A stretch of 64,000 nt of DNA from Mitsuokella sp047974105. Lineage in GTDB: Bacteria > Bacillota > Negativicutes > Selenomonadales > Selenomonadaceae. Below, in pieces: positions 27,474-36,259 of the stretch. The position numbers were made by a program, and so were the translations under genes. The stretch spans positions 62,001 to 126,000 of the forward strand of contig NZ_JBHYRS010000002.1 of the NCBI RefSeq assembly GCF_047974105.1, written 5' to 3'. The notes beneath the pieces are model-generated. The model did not search any database. It was not told the DNA's origin and was given only the letters and a program-made list of their open reading frames with translations. Numbering within the stretch: the first letter of the stretch is position 1; the number at the start of each line of letters is the position of its first letter.

Positions 27474-28505
27474 TCAGCGAATCAGGCCCTGCACGCCGGG
27501 GGCGAGGGAAATCTTATTGATGAGGGAAAGTTCCTCTTCGCTGAACGCGGTGTTTTCGATGGCCTTGATGTTGTCGAGAATCTGCGCAGGCTTCGAGGCA
27601 CCGATGAGGACGGTCGTGATGTCATCGTCCTTGAGGTCCCAGGCCAAAGCCATTTCGGCAAGCGTCTGACCGCGCTTTTCGGCAATTTCATTTAGCGCGC
27701 GGATGGCCGTGAGCTTTTCGGGCGTCAGGGATTTTTCCTTGAGGAAACGGCCGTCGCGGTGAATGCGGCTGTCCTCGGGGATGCCGTGCAGATAACGATT
27801 TGTCAGGAGGCCCTGACAGAGCGGGCTGAACGCGACAATGCCGAGGCCGAGGGCAGCCGACGTCTTTTTGAGGCCGTTTGCCTCAATCGTGCGGTCGAAA
27901 ATCGAATAGCGGTTCTGATTGACGATAAAAGGCACTTTGAGCTCCCGCAGAATGGCCGTGGCCTTTTCGAGTGTCGGCCCGTCGTAATTGGAGAGACCGA
28001 CATAAAGCGCCTTGCCGCTCCTGACAATCTGGCCGAGTGCGCCCATCGTCTCTTCAAGCGGTGTATGCGGGTCCATGCGGTGATGGTAGAAAATATCGAC
28101 ATAGTCGAGATGCATGCGTTTGAGGCTCTGGTCAAGGCTTGCGATTAAATACTTGCGGCTGCCCCAGTTGCCGTACGGCCCCGGCCACATATCGTAGCCT
28201 GCCTTCGTCGCGATGACGAGCTCGTCGCGGTAGGGGCGGAAGAGGTCGTCATAGAGCCTGCCAAAATTTTCTTCGGCACTGCCGTAAGCCGGCCCGTAAT
28301 TGTTTGCGAGGTCAAAATACGTAATGCCGTGGTCAAAGGCCGTCGTACAGAGAGCGCGCATATTGTCATAAGCCGCCGTATCGCCAAAATTATGCCAGAA
28401 CCCCAGAGCGAGTCTGGGCAGGCAAAGTCCGCTCTGCCCGCAGTGCGGGTATTCCATTTTGTCGTAGCGCGAAGATGCTGCGGTATAAGTCTTTCGAACA
28501 TCCAT
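27474..28505 (-). CDS. gpr: L-glyceraldehyde-3-phosphate reductase-type aldo/keto reductase (YghZ/Gpr)
   Basis: A 343-residue NADPH-dependent aldo/keto reductase close to E. coli YghZ, which reduces L-glyceraldehyde 3-phosphate and toxic aldehydes such as methylglyoxal. Seen: YFDLANNYGP with the catalytic Asp and Tyr, ATKAGYDMWPGPYG with the Lys, YHHRMDP with the His, SLDQSLKRM, and the cofactor-binding VLIGASKPAQI. The long in-frame extension upstream to 28658 is rejected because the ATG at 28505 has GGGAGG nine bases upstream and the extension is an AT-rich low-quality sequence. It is convergent with marR and divergent from the MFS gene. The 187-bp shared upstream region is AT-rich, with possible promoters but no clear operator. 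Confidence 0.92.
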   Translation of the reverse strand: MDVRKTYTAASSRYDKMEYPHCGQSGLCLPRLALGFWHNFGDTAAYDNMRALCTTAFDHGITYFDLANNYGPAYGSAEENFGRLYDDLFRPYRDELVIATKAGYDMWPGPYGNWGSRKYLIASLDQSLKRMHLDYVDIFYHHRMDPHTPLEETMGALGQIVRSGKALYVGLSNYDGPTLEKATAILRELKVPFIVNQNRYSIFDRTIEANGLKKTSAALGLGIVAFSPLCQGLLTNRYLHGIPEDSRIHRDGRFLKEKSLTPEKLTAIRALNEIAEKRGQTLAEMALAWDLKDDDITTVLIGASKPAQILDNIKAIENTAFSEEELSLINKISLAPGVQGLIR

Positions 28506-28692
28506 ATATAGATGCCTCCCTTTTGTAGTCACTATCTGATTGATTCGTGGGAACAGCCGGATATTCCTGCTGTATCGCTTGATAAATATGTTCAAAGGCC
28601 TATAATAGATATTTATGTAGAGACATTGAGAAAATAAAAATAGAGAAATAAAAAACACGCTATATTGCTATATATTTAGGAAGGAAGATTGC

Positions 28693-29904
28693 ATGCAGAG
28701 AGAAAAATTATGGACGCCGGAATTTTTGGGCATGGGAGGGAGCAACCTGTTCCTCTTCATGTCCCAGTACATCATGGTCGCGGCCCTGCCGATTTTCATC
28801 ATGGATACCCTGGGCGGCGGGGATATGGAGGCCGGCATGGCCATGACGGCCTTCCAGATTGGCGCGGTCTCCTGCCGGCCGTTCGCGGGCAAGCTCATCG
28901 ACGCCGTCAACAAGCAGCGCCTGATGTTTTTTGCGACCATTGCCTTTTTCCTCGTGATGCTCGCTTTCAACTGGCTGCACTCTCTGCAGTCCATCTACGC
29001 GCTGCGCCTGCTGCACGGCTGCATTTTTGCCATCGCGACGACGGCCGCTGCGGCCATGGCCGCGCTCATACTGCCGGCTTCGCGCAAGGGCGAGGGCATC
29101 GGCTATTTTGCCATGTCAACGAATCTTGCAATGGTTGTAGGCCCCTTAGTCGGTCTTCTGCTCATCGGCAATTTTGGCGGCACGGCTCTTTTCCTCTTTG
29201 TGACGGGCCTTGCCGTGCTGACTTTTTTTGCGGCCAACGCCAAAAAACTGCCGCCTGACGTCATAAGTCCCGTGCCGCGCCACAAAAAGGGCTTTCATCT
29301 GACGGATTTCATCGAACCGCGCTCTCTGGCACCGGCCTTTTTAGGCGGCCTCGTCTTTTTCGCCTACGGCGGCGTGCTGACCTTTATCCCGCTTTACGCC
29401 AAAAGCCTTGGCCTGCAGGCGGAGACGAGTATTTTCTTCATGGTGTTTGCCTTTGTCATCATCCTGACGCGCCCGATTATCGGCCGTCTCTTCGACGAGA
29501 AGGGGCCGGACTGGACGGTCTATCCGGGCTTTGTCTTTTTCGCTTTGGGCATGATTTTCTTCAGTCAGGTTGAGACGCTTGTGGGGCTCTTAGGCTCTGC
29601 TGCCGTGCTCGGCATCGGCTTTGGCGCGCTTTCCCCGGCTTTCCAGACGCTTGCCGTGCAGCGCGCGCCGTCTTCGCGTGCCGGCGTCGCGACGGCCACG
29701 TATTTCTGGTTCCTTGACATCAGCGTGGGCCTTGCGGCAGCGTTTCTTGCCATCGTGGCCGCGCATTTTGGCTACGCCTTCATGTACGGCGCGGTCAGCA
29801 CGGCCGTCATCGTCATCACGGCCGTCTGCTACTTCTTCTGGAGCCGCAGTCTGCCGAAAAAGGCAAATAGGGCGCAAAAAACGCAGAAAACGGAAAAGAT
29901 GTGA
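28693..29904 (+). CDS. MFS transporter, probable drug or metabolite exporter
   Basis: A 403-residue major facilitator superfamily permease with about 12 hydrophobic segments and a central charged loop (about residues 190-210, RHKKGFHL). Seen: the loop 2-3 motif CRPFAGKLIDAVNKQR (the MFS GxxxDRxGRR region, degenerate) and the repeat counterpart TRPIIGRLFDEKG in the second half, plus GPLVGLLL in TM5. It ends in a lysine-rich tail. The ATG has AGGAAGGAAG upstream. It is transcribed divergently from the aldo/keto reductase gene. No terminator is seen before the rimP promoter 18 nt downstream. The substrate cannot be inferred. Confidence 0.85.
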   Translation: MQREKLWTPEFLGMGGSNLFLFMSQYIMVAALPIFIMDTLGGGDMEAGMAMTAFQIGAVSCRPFAGKLIDAVNKQRLMFFATIAFFLVMLAFNWLHSLQSIYALRLLHGCIFAIATTAAAAMAALILPASRKGEGIGYFAMSTNLAMVVGPLVGLLLIGNFGGTALFLFVTGLAVLTFFAANAKKLPPDVISPVPRHKKGFHLTDFIEPRSLAPAFLGGLVFFAYGGVLTFIPLYAKSLGLQAETSIFFMVFAFVIILTRPIIGRLFDEKGPDWTVYPGFVFFALGMIFFSQVETLVGLLGSAAVLGIGFGALSPAFQTLAVQRAPSSRAGVATATYFWFLDISVGLAAAFLAIVAAHFGYAFMYGAVSTAVIVITAVCYFFWSRSLPKKANRAQKTQKTEKM

Positions 29905-29921
29905 CTTTTTTCGCGATGCCA

Positions 29922-29950
29922 TTTACAAGCCGTATCTTTTATGTTATCAT
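29922..29950 (+). promoter_or_regulatory. Promoter of the rimP-nusA-infB operon
   Basis: TTTACA (29922-29927), 17-bp spacer, TATCAT (29945-29950). It gives a leader of about 107 nt before rimP. Confidence 0.75.
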
Positions 29951-29978
29951 GAAATAGTTAATTTAAGGTTGTTTTATG

Positions 29979-30040
29979 AAGAGTGGGTGCAAGCCCACTC
30001 TTTAATCTTATGTGCGAAAGGGAATGGGACAGTTGTCCCA
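29979..30040 (+). promoter_or_regulatory. Structured leader of the rimP operon
   Basis: Two hairpins lie between promoter and rimP. The first is a perfect 9-bp stem (AAGAGTGGG at 29979-29987 with 29994-30002), followed by TTTAAT. The second is a 6-bp stem (TGGGAC, 30025-30030, with GTCCCA, 30035-30040). The first resembles an attenuator but its T run is short. Leaders with such a hairpin are common before rimP/nusA in Firmicutes. Confidence 0.5.
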
Positions 30041-30064
30041 GAGACTAAACTTGGGGGTGGATGT

Positions 30065-30517
30065 ATGGCTAAACAGCAGGTCGAAGATGCCGTAGAGGCA
30101 ATTGTACAGGAGCTGCTTAAGGGACAGGACACGATTGAATTCGTCGATGTCGAGTACGTCAAGGAGCATGACTGGTATCTGCGCGTCTATATCGATAAGG
30201 AAGGCGGCATTGACATCGAGGATTGTCAGGCATTGAGCGAAAAGCTTGAGGAAGAGCTTGACAAGCGCGACGTCGTGCCGGATTCGTATATTTTGGAGGT
30301 TTCGTCACCGGGCATTGACCGCATTCTGCGCAAGCCGCGCGACTTTGCGCGCGAGCAGGGCAAGAAGGTCGACGTGACGCTCTACGCGCCGCGCGACGGC
30401 AAAAAGCTCATCGTGGGCGAGCTCACGGGCTTTGACGGCGAGGCCATCGAACTTGACGGTGCGGACAAGATTCCTTTAAAGGACGCCGCGCAGATCCGCC
30501 TGCACATCGATTTCTAA
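30065..30517 (+). CDS. rimP: Ribosome maturation factor RimP
   Basis: A 150-residue cytosolic factor needed for 30S subunit maturation. Seen: the conserved FVDVEYVKEHDWYLRVYID strand region, GIDIEDCQALSEKLEEELD and the signature LEVSSPGIDRILRKPRDFAR, followed by the C-terminal beta-barrel. An in-frame extension to 29621 is rejected because it reads through the MFS gene, promoter and leader; the ATG at 30065 is preceded by GGGGGTGG. First gene of the classic rimP-nusA-rnpM-ylxQ-infB-rbfA operon. Confidence 0.97.
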   Translation: MAKQQVEDAVEAIVQELLKGQDTIEFVDVEYVKEHDWYLRVYIDKEGGIDIEDCQALSEKLEEELDKRDVVPDSYILEVSSPGIDRILRKPRDFAREQGKKVDVTLYAPRDGKKLIVGELTGFDGEAIELDGADKIPLKDAAQIRLHIDF

Positions 30518-30565
30518 CATTATAAATAAAGGGGCTTGCCCCCGTTCATTTGGGAGGATATAACT

Positions 30566-31702
30566 TTGGCAAGAAAAACGACGAAAGCGAAAGATAATGG
30601 TCAGGAATTCCTGACGACGCTTAGGGAACTCGGCAAGGAGAAGGGCATTGACGAAGAAGTGCTCTTCGAGGCCATCGAGGCTGCCCTGATCTCGGCCTAT
30701 AAGCGCAATTTTGGCTCGGCACAGAATGTCCGCGTCACGCTTTCCAGAGAAACGGGCGCTTATCACGTCTATGCAATCAAGACGGTCGTCGAGGATCCTG
30801 TTGACGAGATCACGGAGATTTCGCTCGCACAGGCCCGCACGATTAAGCCGGACTATGAAGTCGGTGACGTCATCGAAATCGAGGTCACGCCGGCCAACTT
30901 CGGCCGCATCGCTGCGCAGACGGCAAAACAGGTCGTCGTACAGCGCATCCGCGAGGCAGAGCGCGGCATCATCTATGAGGAATTCATGAGCCGTGAAGGC
31001 GACATCCTCACGGGCCTTGTCGAACGCGTCGAGAACCACAACGTCTACATCGACCTCGGCAAGACGGAAGCCGTGCTGACGCCGGCTGAACAGATCCCGA
31101 CGGAGACGTATCAGCATGGCGACCGCATCAAGGCATATGTCGTCGAAGTCAAAAAGACGAACAAGGGACCGCAGATCGTCGTTTCGCGCACGCATCCGGG
31201 TCTCTTAAAGCGCCTGTTTGAGCTCGAAGTGCCAGAGATTCAGGAAGGCATTGTCGAGATCAAGTCCGTCGCCCGCGAGCCGGGCAACCGCTCGAAGATT
31301 GCCGTCTACTCGAAAGACGAAAATGTCGATCCGGTCGGCTCCTGCGTCGGCCATCGCGGCATGCGCGTCCAGTCGATTGTCGATGAACTCGGCAGCGAGA
31401 AAATCGATATCGTCAAATGGAGCGAGGATCCGGCGAAGTTCATTGCCAACGCCCTGAGCCCTGCCAAAGTTGTTTCCGTCGCCGTCAACGAAGCCGAAAA
31501 AGTTTCGCGCGTCGTCGTGCCGGACTATCAGCTCTCGCTTGCCATCGGCAAGGAAGGTCAGAACGCCCGCCTCGCCGCCAAGCTCACGGGCTGGAAGATT
31601 GACATCAAGAGCGAGTCGCAGGCTGCTGACGAAGAGCTCGATGAAAACATGCATGAAGTCGAAGTCACGGGGGATGAGTCCTTCACGGCTGAGGTGGAAT
31701 AA
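30566..31702 (+). CDS. nusA: Transcription termination/antitermination factor NusA
   Basis: A 378-residue RNA-polymerase-binding elongation factor controlling pausing, termination and antitermination. Domains in order: N-terminal RNAP-binding domain (FEAIEAALISAYKRNFG), an S1 domain (about residues 130-200, GLVERVENHNVYIDLG), and KH1 and KH2 (DPVGSCVGHRGMRVQ and LAIGKEGQNARLAAKLTGW). It has the short Firmicute form without the extra C-terminal acidic repeats of E. coli. The start is a TTG at 30566 (LARKTTKAK), seven bases after GGGAGGA; no ATG fits. A weak start in front of nusA may limit its synthesis. Confidence 0.95.
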   Translation: MARKTTKAKDNGQEFLTTLRELGKEKGIDEEVLFEAIEAALISAYKRNFGSAQNVRVTLSRETGAYHVYAIKTVVEDPVDEITEISLAQARTIKPDYEVGDVIEIEVTPANFGRIAAQTAKQVVVQRIREAERGIIYEEFMSREGDILTGLVERVENHNVYIDLGKTEAVLTPAEQIPTETYQHGDRIKAYVVEVKKTNKGPQIVVSRTHPGLLKRLFELEVPEIQEGIVEIKSVAREPGNRSKIAVYSKDENVDPVGSCVGHRGMRVQSIVDELGSEKIDIVKWSEDPAKFIANALSPAKVVSVAVNEAEKVSRVVVPDYQLSLAIGKEGQNARLAAKLTGWKIDIKSESQAADEELDENMHEVEVTGDESFTAEVE

Positions 31703-31711
31703 GGTGGAATC

Positions 31712-31990
31712 ATGAAGGTAAAGAAGATCCCACAGCGGCTTTGCCTGGGCTGCCAGGAAAGCCATCCAAAAAAAGATATGGTGCGCATCGTGCGCAGCCC
31801 CGAAGGCGAGTATTCCGTGGATTTCACGGGCAAGAAGCCGGGCCGCGGCGCGTACATCTGCCGCCAGCGCGAATGCTTTGACAAGGCCAAGAAAAGCCAC
31901 GGCCTCGAGCGTTCGTTCAAAGCGCCGATTGAGGCTTCTGTCTACGATCTCCTCGAACAGGAATTGTTCGGGGGCAAAGATGAGGGCTGA
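31712..31990 (+). CDS. rnpM: RNase P modulator RnpM (YlxR)
   Basis: A 92-residue small RNA-binding protein of the YlxR family, shown in Bacillus to bind and modulate RNase P. Seen: the signature CLGCQESHPKKDMVRIVR near the N-terminus and KKPGRGAYICRQRECFDKA, which carries the conserved GRGAY motif. It lies nine bases after nusA and four before ylxQ, in the standard gene order. Confidence 0.92.
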   Translation: MKVKKIPQRLCLGCQESHPKKDMVRIVRSPEGEYSVDFTGKKPGRGAYICRQRECFDKAKKSHGLERSFKAPIEASVYDLLEQELFGGKDEG

Positions 31991-31993
31991 CAT

Positions 31994-32311
31994 ATGGCTG
32001 TTACCAAAGAGCAGCGCATCATGAATCTTTTGAGCATGGCCCAGCGCGCACGCCGGATTGTCTCCGGTGCGTTTGCGGTGGAGCAGGCTCTGAAGGCCCG
32101 TCAGGCCGTGCTCGTCCTGATGGCGGCAGATGCTTCTGCAGAATCCAAGAAAAATTACCAGATCTTAGCAGATCGATACAAGGTTCCCTATCTTGAGGGG
32201 CTTGACCGTGCCATGCTCGGTCAGTGCCTCGGCAAGGAGTACCGCGCAGTCGCAGCACTTCTCGATGAAGGTTTCGCGAAAAAACTGTGCGAGTTGATGA
32301 AGGAGCCATGA
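31994..32311 (+). CDS. ylxQ: L7Ae/L30e-family ribosomal protein-like YlxQ
   Basis: A 105-residue L7Ae-fold RNA-binding protein expected to recognise kink-turn RNA. Seen: NLLSMAQRARRIVSGAFAVEQAL and the LVLMAADASAESKK strand-helix, then VPYLEGLDRAMLGQCLGK. It sits between rnpM and infB as in most Firmicutes. A GAGGG ribosome-binding site overlaps the end of rnpM. Confidence 0.92.
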   Translation: MAVTKEQRIMNLLSMAQRARRIVSGAFAVEQALKARQAVLVLMAADASAESKKNYQILADRYKVPYLEGLDRAMLGQCLGKEYRAVAALLDEGFAKKLCELMKEP

Positions 32312-32339
32312 GTATGAAATAATAACCGGGGGTGGATTA

Positions 32340-34835
32340 ATGTCCAAATACAGAGTTTTTGAGCTCGCCAAAGAGTTCAACACGGATAGCAAAGTAATTC
32401 TCGATATCCTCAAACGCAATAAATTCAAGGCCACGAATAATTTCTCAGGTGTCGGCGAAGAAGAGCGCACGGCCGTCAAGAATGCCCTGAGCAATAAGGG
32501 CGGCAAGGCCAAAGAAAGCAAGCCGCAGGCACCGGCTGCCCATGCAGCAGCTAATCCGGCCGAGAAAAAGACGGCCCAGAAGCCGGCTGAAAAGACACAG
32601 GCCGTAAAGCCGAATGCCAATAACAACAATAATAATGGCAATAACGGCAATAATGCACACCGCCATGAGGCTGCACACAATAACCGCGATAACCGCGACA
32701 GCCGCAATAACAATGGCAACAACGGCAATAACAATCGTGCTGCCGCTTCTGCAAACCGTCCGGCTCACAGCAACAACAATAACGGCAATAACGGCAATGG
32801 CGGCAATAATAACCGCAGTGACCGCAATAACGGCCGCAATGGCAATAATGGCGGCAATAACAGCCGCAACGACCGCCGCAATGGCCGCAATGAGCGCAAT
32901 AACAGCCGCAATGACCGCAGCAACCGCTTCGGCGGACGCAATGACCGCCGCGGCAAGGGCCGCAACAATAAGCGCCAGCAGGCACCGAAGGTCGAAATCG
33001 CGCATCCGAAGCACATCAAGCTGCCGGAGACGATTGCCGTCAAGGACCTCGCTTCCAAGATGAGCTACACGGCTGCCGAAGTCGTCAAGAAGCTCTTCAT
33101 GATGGGCGTCATGGCGACCATCAATCAGGAAATCGACTTCGATACGGCTGCTCTCGTCGCTTCGGAATTCGGCGTGACGTGTGAGGAACTGCCGCCAGAG
33201 GTAGACCCGACGGAAATTCCGGAAATCGAGGATGACCCGAAATCGCTGAAGCTCCGCCCGCCAGTCGTCACGGTCATGGGCCATGTCGACCACGGCAAGA
33301 CGTCGCTTCTCGACTGCATCCGCAATACGCACGTCCAGACGCATGAGGCCGGCGGCATCACGCAGCACATCGGTGCTTATCAGGTCAACTGCAAGGGCAA
33401 GAAAATCGTCTTCCTCGACACGCCGGGTCATGAGGCATTCACGGCCATGCGTGCCCGCGGCGCCCAGATCACGGATATCGCCGTCCTTGTCGTCGCTGCC
33501 GACGATGGCGTCATGCCGCAGACGATTGAAGCAATCCACCACGCAAAATCGGCTGGCGTGCCGATCATCGTTGCCATCAACAAGATCGATAAGCCGGGTG
33601 CCAATCCGGACCACGTCAAGCAGGAACTCATGGAGCAGGGTCTCGTGCCGGAGGAATACGGCGGAGACACGATCATGGTGCCAGTTTCGGCGAAGAAGCA
33701 GATCGGCATTGACGACCTCCTGGAGATGATTCTGCTCGTTGCCGAGGTCAAAGAGCTCAAGGCCAACCCGAACCGCGATGCCCGCGGCGTCATCGTCGAG
33801 GCCAAGCTCGATAAAGGCCGCGGCCCTGTCGCCACGGTCCTCGTTCAGAACGGTACGCTGCGCATTGGCGACTCCGTTGTCTGCGGCACGACGTACGGCA
33901 AGATCCGCGCCATGGTCAACGACCGCGGCGAGAACGTCAAGAAAGCCGGCCCGTCCGTACCAGTCGAGATCCTCGGCCTCAACGATGTGCCGGAAGCCGG
34001 CGATATCCTCGCCGTGCTCGAGGAGAAGCAGGCCCGTTCGATTGCCGAAGCACGCATCGAGCGCCAGCGCAACAACCTCATCAAGAGCAAGAAGGTCTCG
34101 CTTGACGACCTCTTCCATCAGATTCAGGAAGGCGACATCAAGGACCTCAATATTGTCATCAAGGCCGATGTTCAGGGCTCCGTCGAGGCTCTGTCGAGCT
34201 CGCTCTTAAAGCTCAACAAGAACGATGAAGTCCGCGTCTCCATCGTCCATTCGGGCGTCGGCGCCGTCAATGAGTCCGATGTCATGCTGGCCTCGGCTTC
34301 CAACGCCCTGATTATCGCGTTCAACGTCCGCCCGGATGCCAATGCCCGCAAACTCGCGGACACGGAGAACATCGATATCCGCACGTACCGCGTCATCTAC
34401 GATGCCATCAACGACGTCAAGGATGCCATGAGCGGCATGCTGAAGCCGAAGTACAAGGAAGTCATTCAGGGCCGCGTCGAGATTCGTCAGGTCATGAAGT
34501 TCTCGAAGGCCGTCGTAGCAGGCTCCTACGTACTCGAAGGCAAGATCTGCAACAATTCCAAGATCCGCATCATCCGCGACAACATCGAGATTTTCGATGG
34601 CGAGATCGACTCGCTGCGCCGCTTCAAGGATGAGGTCAAGGAAGTCAACGCAGGCTATGAGTGCGGCATCTCGGTGGTCAACTTCCGCGACTTCAAGGAA
34701 GGCGACATCATCGAGGCTTACACGATGGAAGAAGTCGCCACGACGATTGCCGATGCCAACAAGGCTGCCGCCAAGAAGCGCGAAGAGCAGGCAAAAGCCG
34801 CTGCAGCCAAGGCTAAGGAAGAGAAAAAAGACTGA
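32340..34835 (+). CDS. infB: Translation initiation factor IF-2
   Basis: An 831-residue GTPase that delivers initiator tRNA to the 30S subunit. Seen: the IF2N domain (YRVFELAKEFNTDSKVIL), a second IF2N-type domain before the core (KLPETIAVKDLASKM), the P-loop GHVDHGKT at residues 314-321, DTPGHEAF, NKID, and the C-terminal IF2 domains. Between the N-terminal domains is an unusual low-complexity linker (about residues 90-220) made almost only of Asn, Arg, Gly and some His/Ser. The start ATG follows GGGGGTGG. Such a linker is probably disordered and may bind RNA (inference). Confidence 0.98.
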   Translation: MSKYRVFELAKEFNTDSKVILDILKRNKFKATNNFSGVGEEERTAVKNALSNKGGKAKESKPQAPAAHAAANPAEKKTAQKPAEKTQAVKPNANNNNNNGNNGNNAHRHEAAHNNRDNRDSRNNNGNNGNNNRAAASANRPAHSNNNNGNNGNGGNNNRSDRNNGRNGNNGGNNSRNDRRNGRNERNNSRNDRSNRFGGRNDRRGKGRNNKRQQAPKVEIAHPKHIKLPETIAVKDLASKMSYTAAEVVKKLFMMGVMATINQEIDFDTAALVASEFGVTCEELPPEVDPTEIPEIEDDPKSLKLRPPVVTVMGHVDHGKTSLLDCIRNTHVQTHEAGGITQHIGAYQVNCKGKKIVFLDTPGHEAFTAMRARGAQITDIAVLVVAADDGVMPQTIEAIHHAKSAGVPIIVAINKIDKPGANPDHVKQELMEQGLVPEEYGGDTIMVPVSAKKQIGIDDLLEMILLVAEVKELKANPNRDARGVIVEAKLDKGRGPVATVLVQNGTLRIGDSVVCGTTYGKIRAMVNDRGENVKKAGPSVPVEILGLNDVPEAGDILAVLEEKQARSIAEARIERQRNNLIKSKKVSLDDLFHQIQEGDIKDLNIVIKADVQGSVEALSSSLLKLNKNDEVRVSIVHSGVGAVNESDVMLASASNALIIAFNVRPDANARKLADTENIDIRTYRVIYDAINDVKDAMSGMLKPKYKEVIQGRVEIRQVMKFSKAVVAGSYVLEGKICNNSKIRIIRDNIEIFDGEIDSLRRFKDEVKEVNAGYECGISVVNFRDFKEGDIIEAYTMEEVATTIADANKAAAKKREEQAKAAAAKAKEEKKD

Positions 34836-34896
34836 TTGATACGGATAACATTACGATAAAAGAGATAAAAGATACGATAAAAAAGGAGGGGAAGCC

Positions 34897-35304
34897 ATGA
34901 GCCAGCTTCGCGTAGAAAAAGTACAGGAGCTCATGAAGCAGGAGGTCTCGGAGATCATTCTGCGGGAACTCAAGGACCCGCGCATCGGGTTCGTGACGGT
35001 CACGTCCGTCGAATGCACGGGCGACCTTCGGGAAGCCAAGATTTATGTCAGCCTGATGGGCAGTGAACAGCAGGTCAAGGACTGCTGGGCGGGACTCCAG
35101 AGCTCGCTCGGCTTCGTCCGCCGCGAAATCGGCAAGAGAATCCGCCTGCGCTTTACGCCGGAAATCTCGTTTGTCATTGATAAATCCCTCGATTACAGCG
35201 CTCATATCCAGGAGCTGCTGCTGAAAATCGAGGCCGAGGACAAGGCAAAGGAGCAGGCAAAGCCTGCAGAAGAAGCAGACGACAAACAGAAAGAAGAACA
35301 TTGA
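34897..35304 (+). CDS. rbfA: Ribosome-binding factor A
   Basis: A 135-residue 30S assembly factor with a single KH-like domain. Seen: QLRVEKVQELMKQEVSEII, the DPRIGFVTVTSVECTGDL strand pair and GKRIRLRFTPEISFVID near the C-terminus, followed by a charged Glu/Lys/Ala tail. It follows infB after 61 bp, with a strong AAAAGGAGGGG ribosome-binding site. The nrnA ATG begins two bases after its stop codon, so nrnA translation may be coupled to it. Confidence 0.95.
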   Translation: MSQLRVEKVQELMKQEVSEIILRELKDPRIGFVTVTSVECTGDLREAKIYVSLMGSEQQVKDCWAGLQSSLGFVRREIGKRIRLRFTPEISFVIDKSLDYSAHIQELLLKIEAEDKAKEQAKPAEEADDKQKEEH

Positions 35305-35305
35305 C

Positions 35306-36259
35306 ATGATTGTAACATTGAGTGAAACGGCAGCCATCCTCGCCAGTGCTCAGCGTATTGTCATCACGGCCCATGAGAATCCCGACGGCGATGCCATCGG
35401 GTCAAGTCTCGGGCTCATGCACATGCTGCGCAGCTTAGGCAAGGAAGCCTGCGTTCTGCTCGATGATGATATCCCGGCCATCTTTTCGGTGCTGCCGGGA
35501 TATGATATTATTAGGAGACCGGACGAGAAAGAGCCCGTCGAAGCGGACCTTCTCGTCGTGCTCGACACCTCGACGGACCGCACGGGCTGTACGCTCGCGG
35601 CCGTCAAGGCAGAGCACCTTTTAAATATCGATCATCATCAGACGAATGATAATTCAGCAGAATACACCTATGTCGCCCCAGGCAGGGCGGCAACCGCCGA
35701 AATCATCTACGACCTCACGCGCGAGCTGCCGGTCAAGCTGACGAAAGACATGGCCATGTGCATCTACACGGGCCTGGCGACGGATTCGGGCTTTTTCCGC
35801 TTCTCGAACACGACCTCGCATACGATGCGGGCCGCGGCGGAGATGCTCGACCACGGCGTGACGCCAAATGTCATCTCGGAAGCGCTGGAACAGAAGCCGT
35901 ATCAGACGGTGCGCGACATCGGCGAGGCCATTGAAATGGCCGAACTCTTCGCGGACGGCCACGCTGCCGGCATCTTCCTCGACGAGGCGACGACGGCGCG
36001 CATGAAGTCAACGGAATCCTTTATCGGCATGATCCGCGTCATTGAAGGCGTGGACATCGCTGTGGTCTTAAAAGCCAAGGAAAAGGAGCTCTGCCGCGTC
36101 AGCATGCGTTCGAAAGGCATTGACGTCAGCAAAATTGCCCTGCAGTTTGGCGGCGGCGGCCATACGCGAGCAGCCGGCTGCACGCTCCTGATGCCGTTTG
36201 AAGATGCCAAGCGCACCATCTGCGAGGCCATTTCGAAGGCCATCTGGGAGAATAAATAA
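35306..36259 (+). CDS. nrnA: DHH/DHHA1 bifunctional oligoribonuclease / pAp phosphatase NrnA
   Basis: A 317-residue DHH-family phosphoesterase. NrnA degrades very short RNAs (nanoRNA) and dephosphorylates pAp, and related enzymes hydrolyse cyclic-di-AMP intermediates. Seen: HENPDGDAIGS (motif I), DTSTDRTG (motif II), IDHHQTN (the DHH motif) and the DHHA1 signature GGGGHTRAAGC at the C-terminus. It lies in the usual place between rbfA and truB, one base after rbfA and overlapping truB by one base. No strong ribosome-binding site of its own is visible, supporting translational coupling. Confidence 0.93.
   Translation: MIVTLSETAAILASAQRIVITAHENPDGDAIGSSLGLMHMLRSLGKEACVLLDDDIPAIFSVLPGYDIIRRPDEKEPVEADLLVVLDTSTDRTGCTLAAVKAEHLLNIDHHQTNDNSAEYTYVAPGRAATAEIIYDLTRELPVKLTKDMAMCIYTGLATDSGFFRFSNTTSHTMRAAAEMLDHGVTPNVISEALEQKPYQTVRDIGEAIEMAELFADGHAAGIFLDEATTARMKSTESFIGMIRVIEGVDIAVVLKAKEKELCRVSMRSKGIDVSKIALQFGGGGHTRAAGCTLLMPFEDAKRTICEAISKAIWENK

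Noticed and set aside
29621..30064. N-terminal extension of RimP reaching into the MFS gene
   Set aside because: It would cross a promoter and a structured leader. The ATG at 30065 has a good ribosome-binding site and matches the family start.
32445..34118. A 557-codon minus-strand frame in infB
   Set aside because: Antisense mirror of the IF-2 coding repeats. Its Ala/Val/Ile low complexity is a by-product of the Asn/Arg codons.
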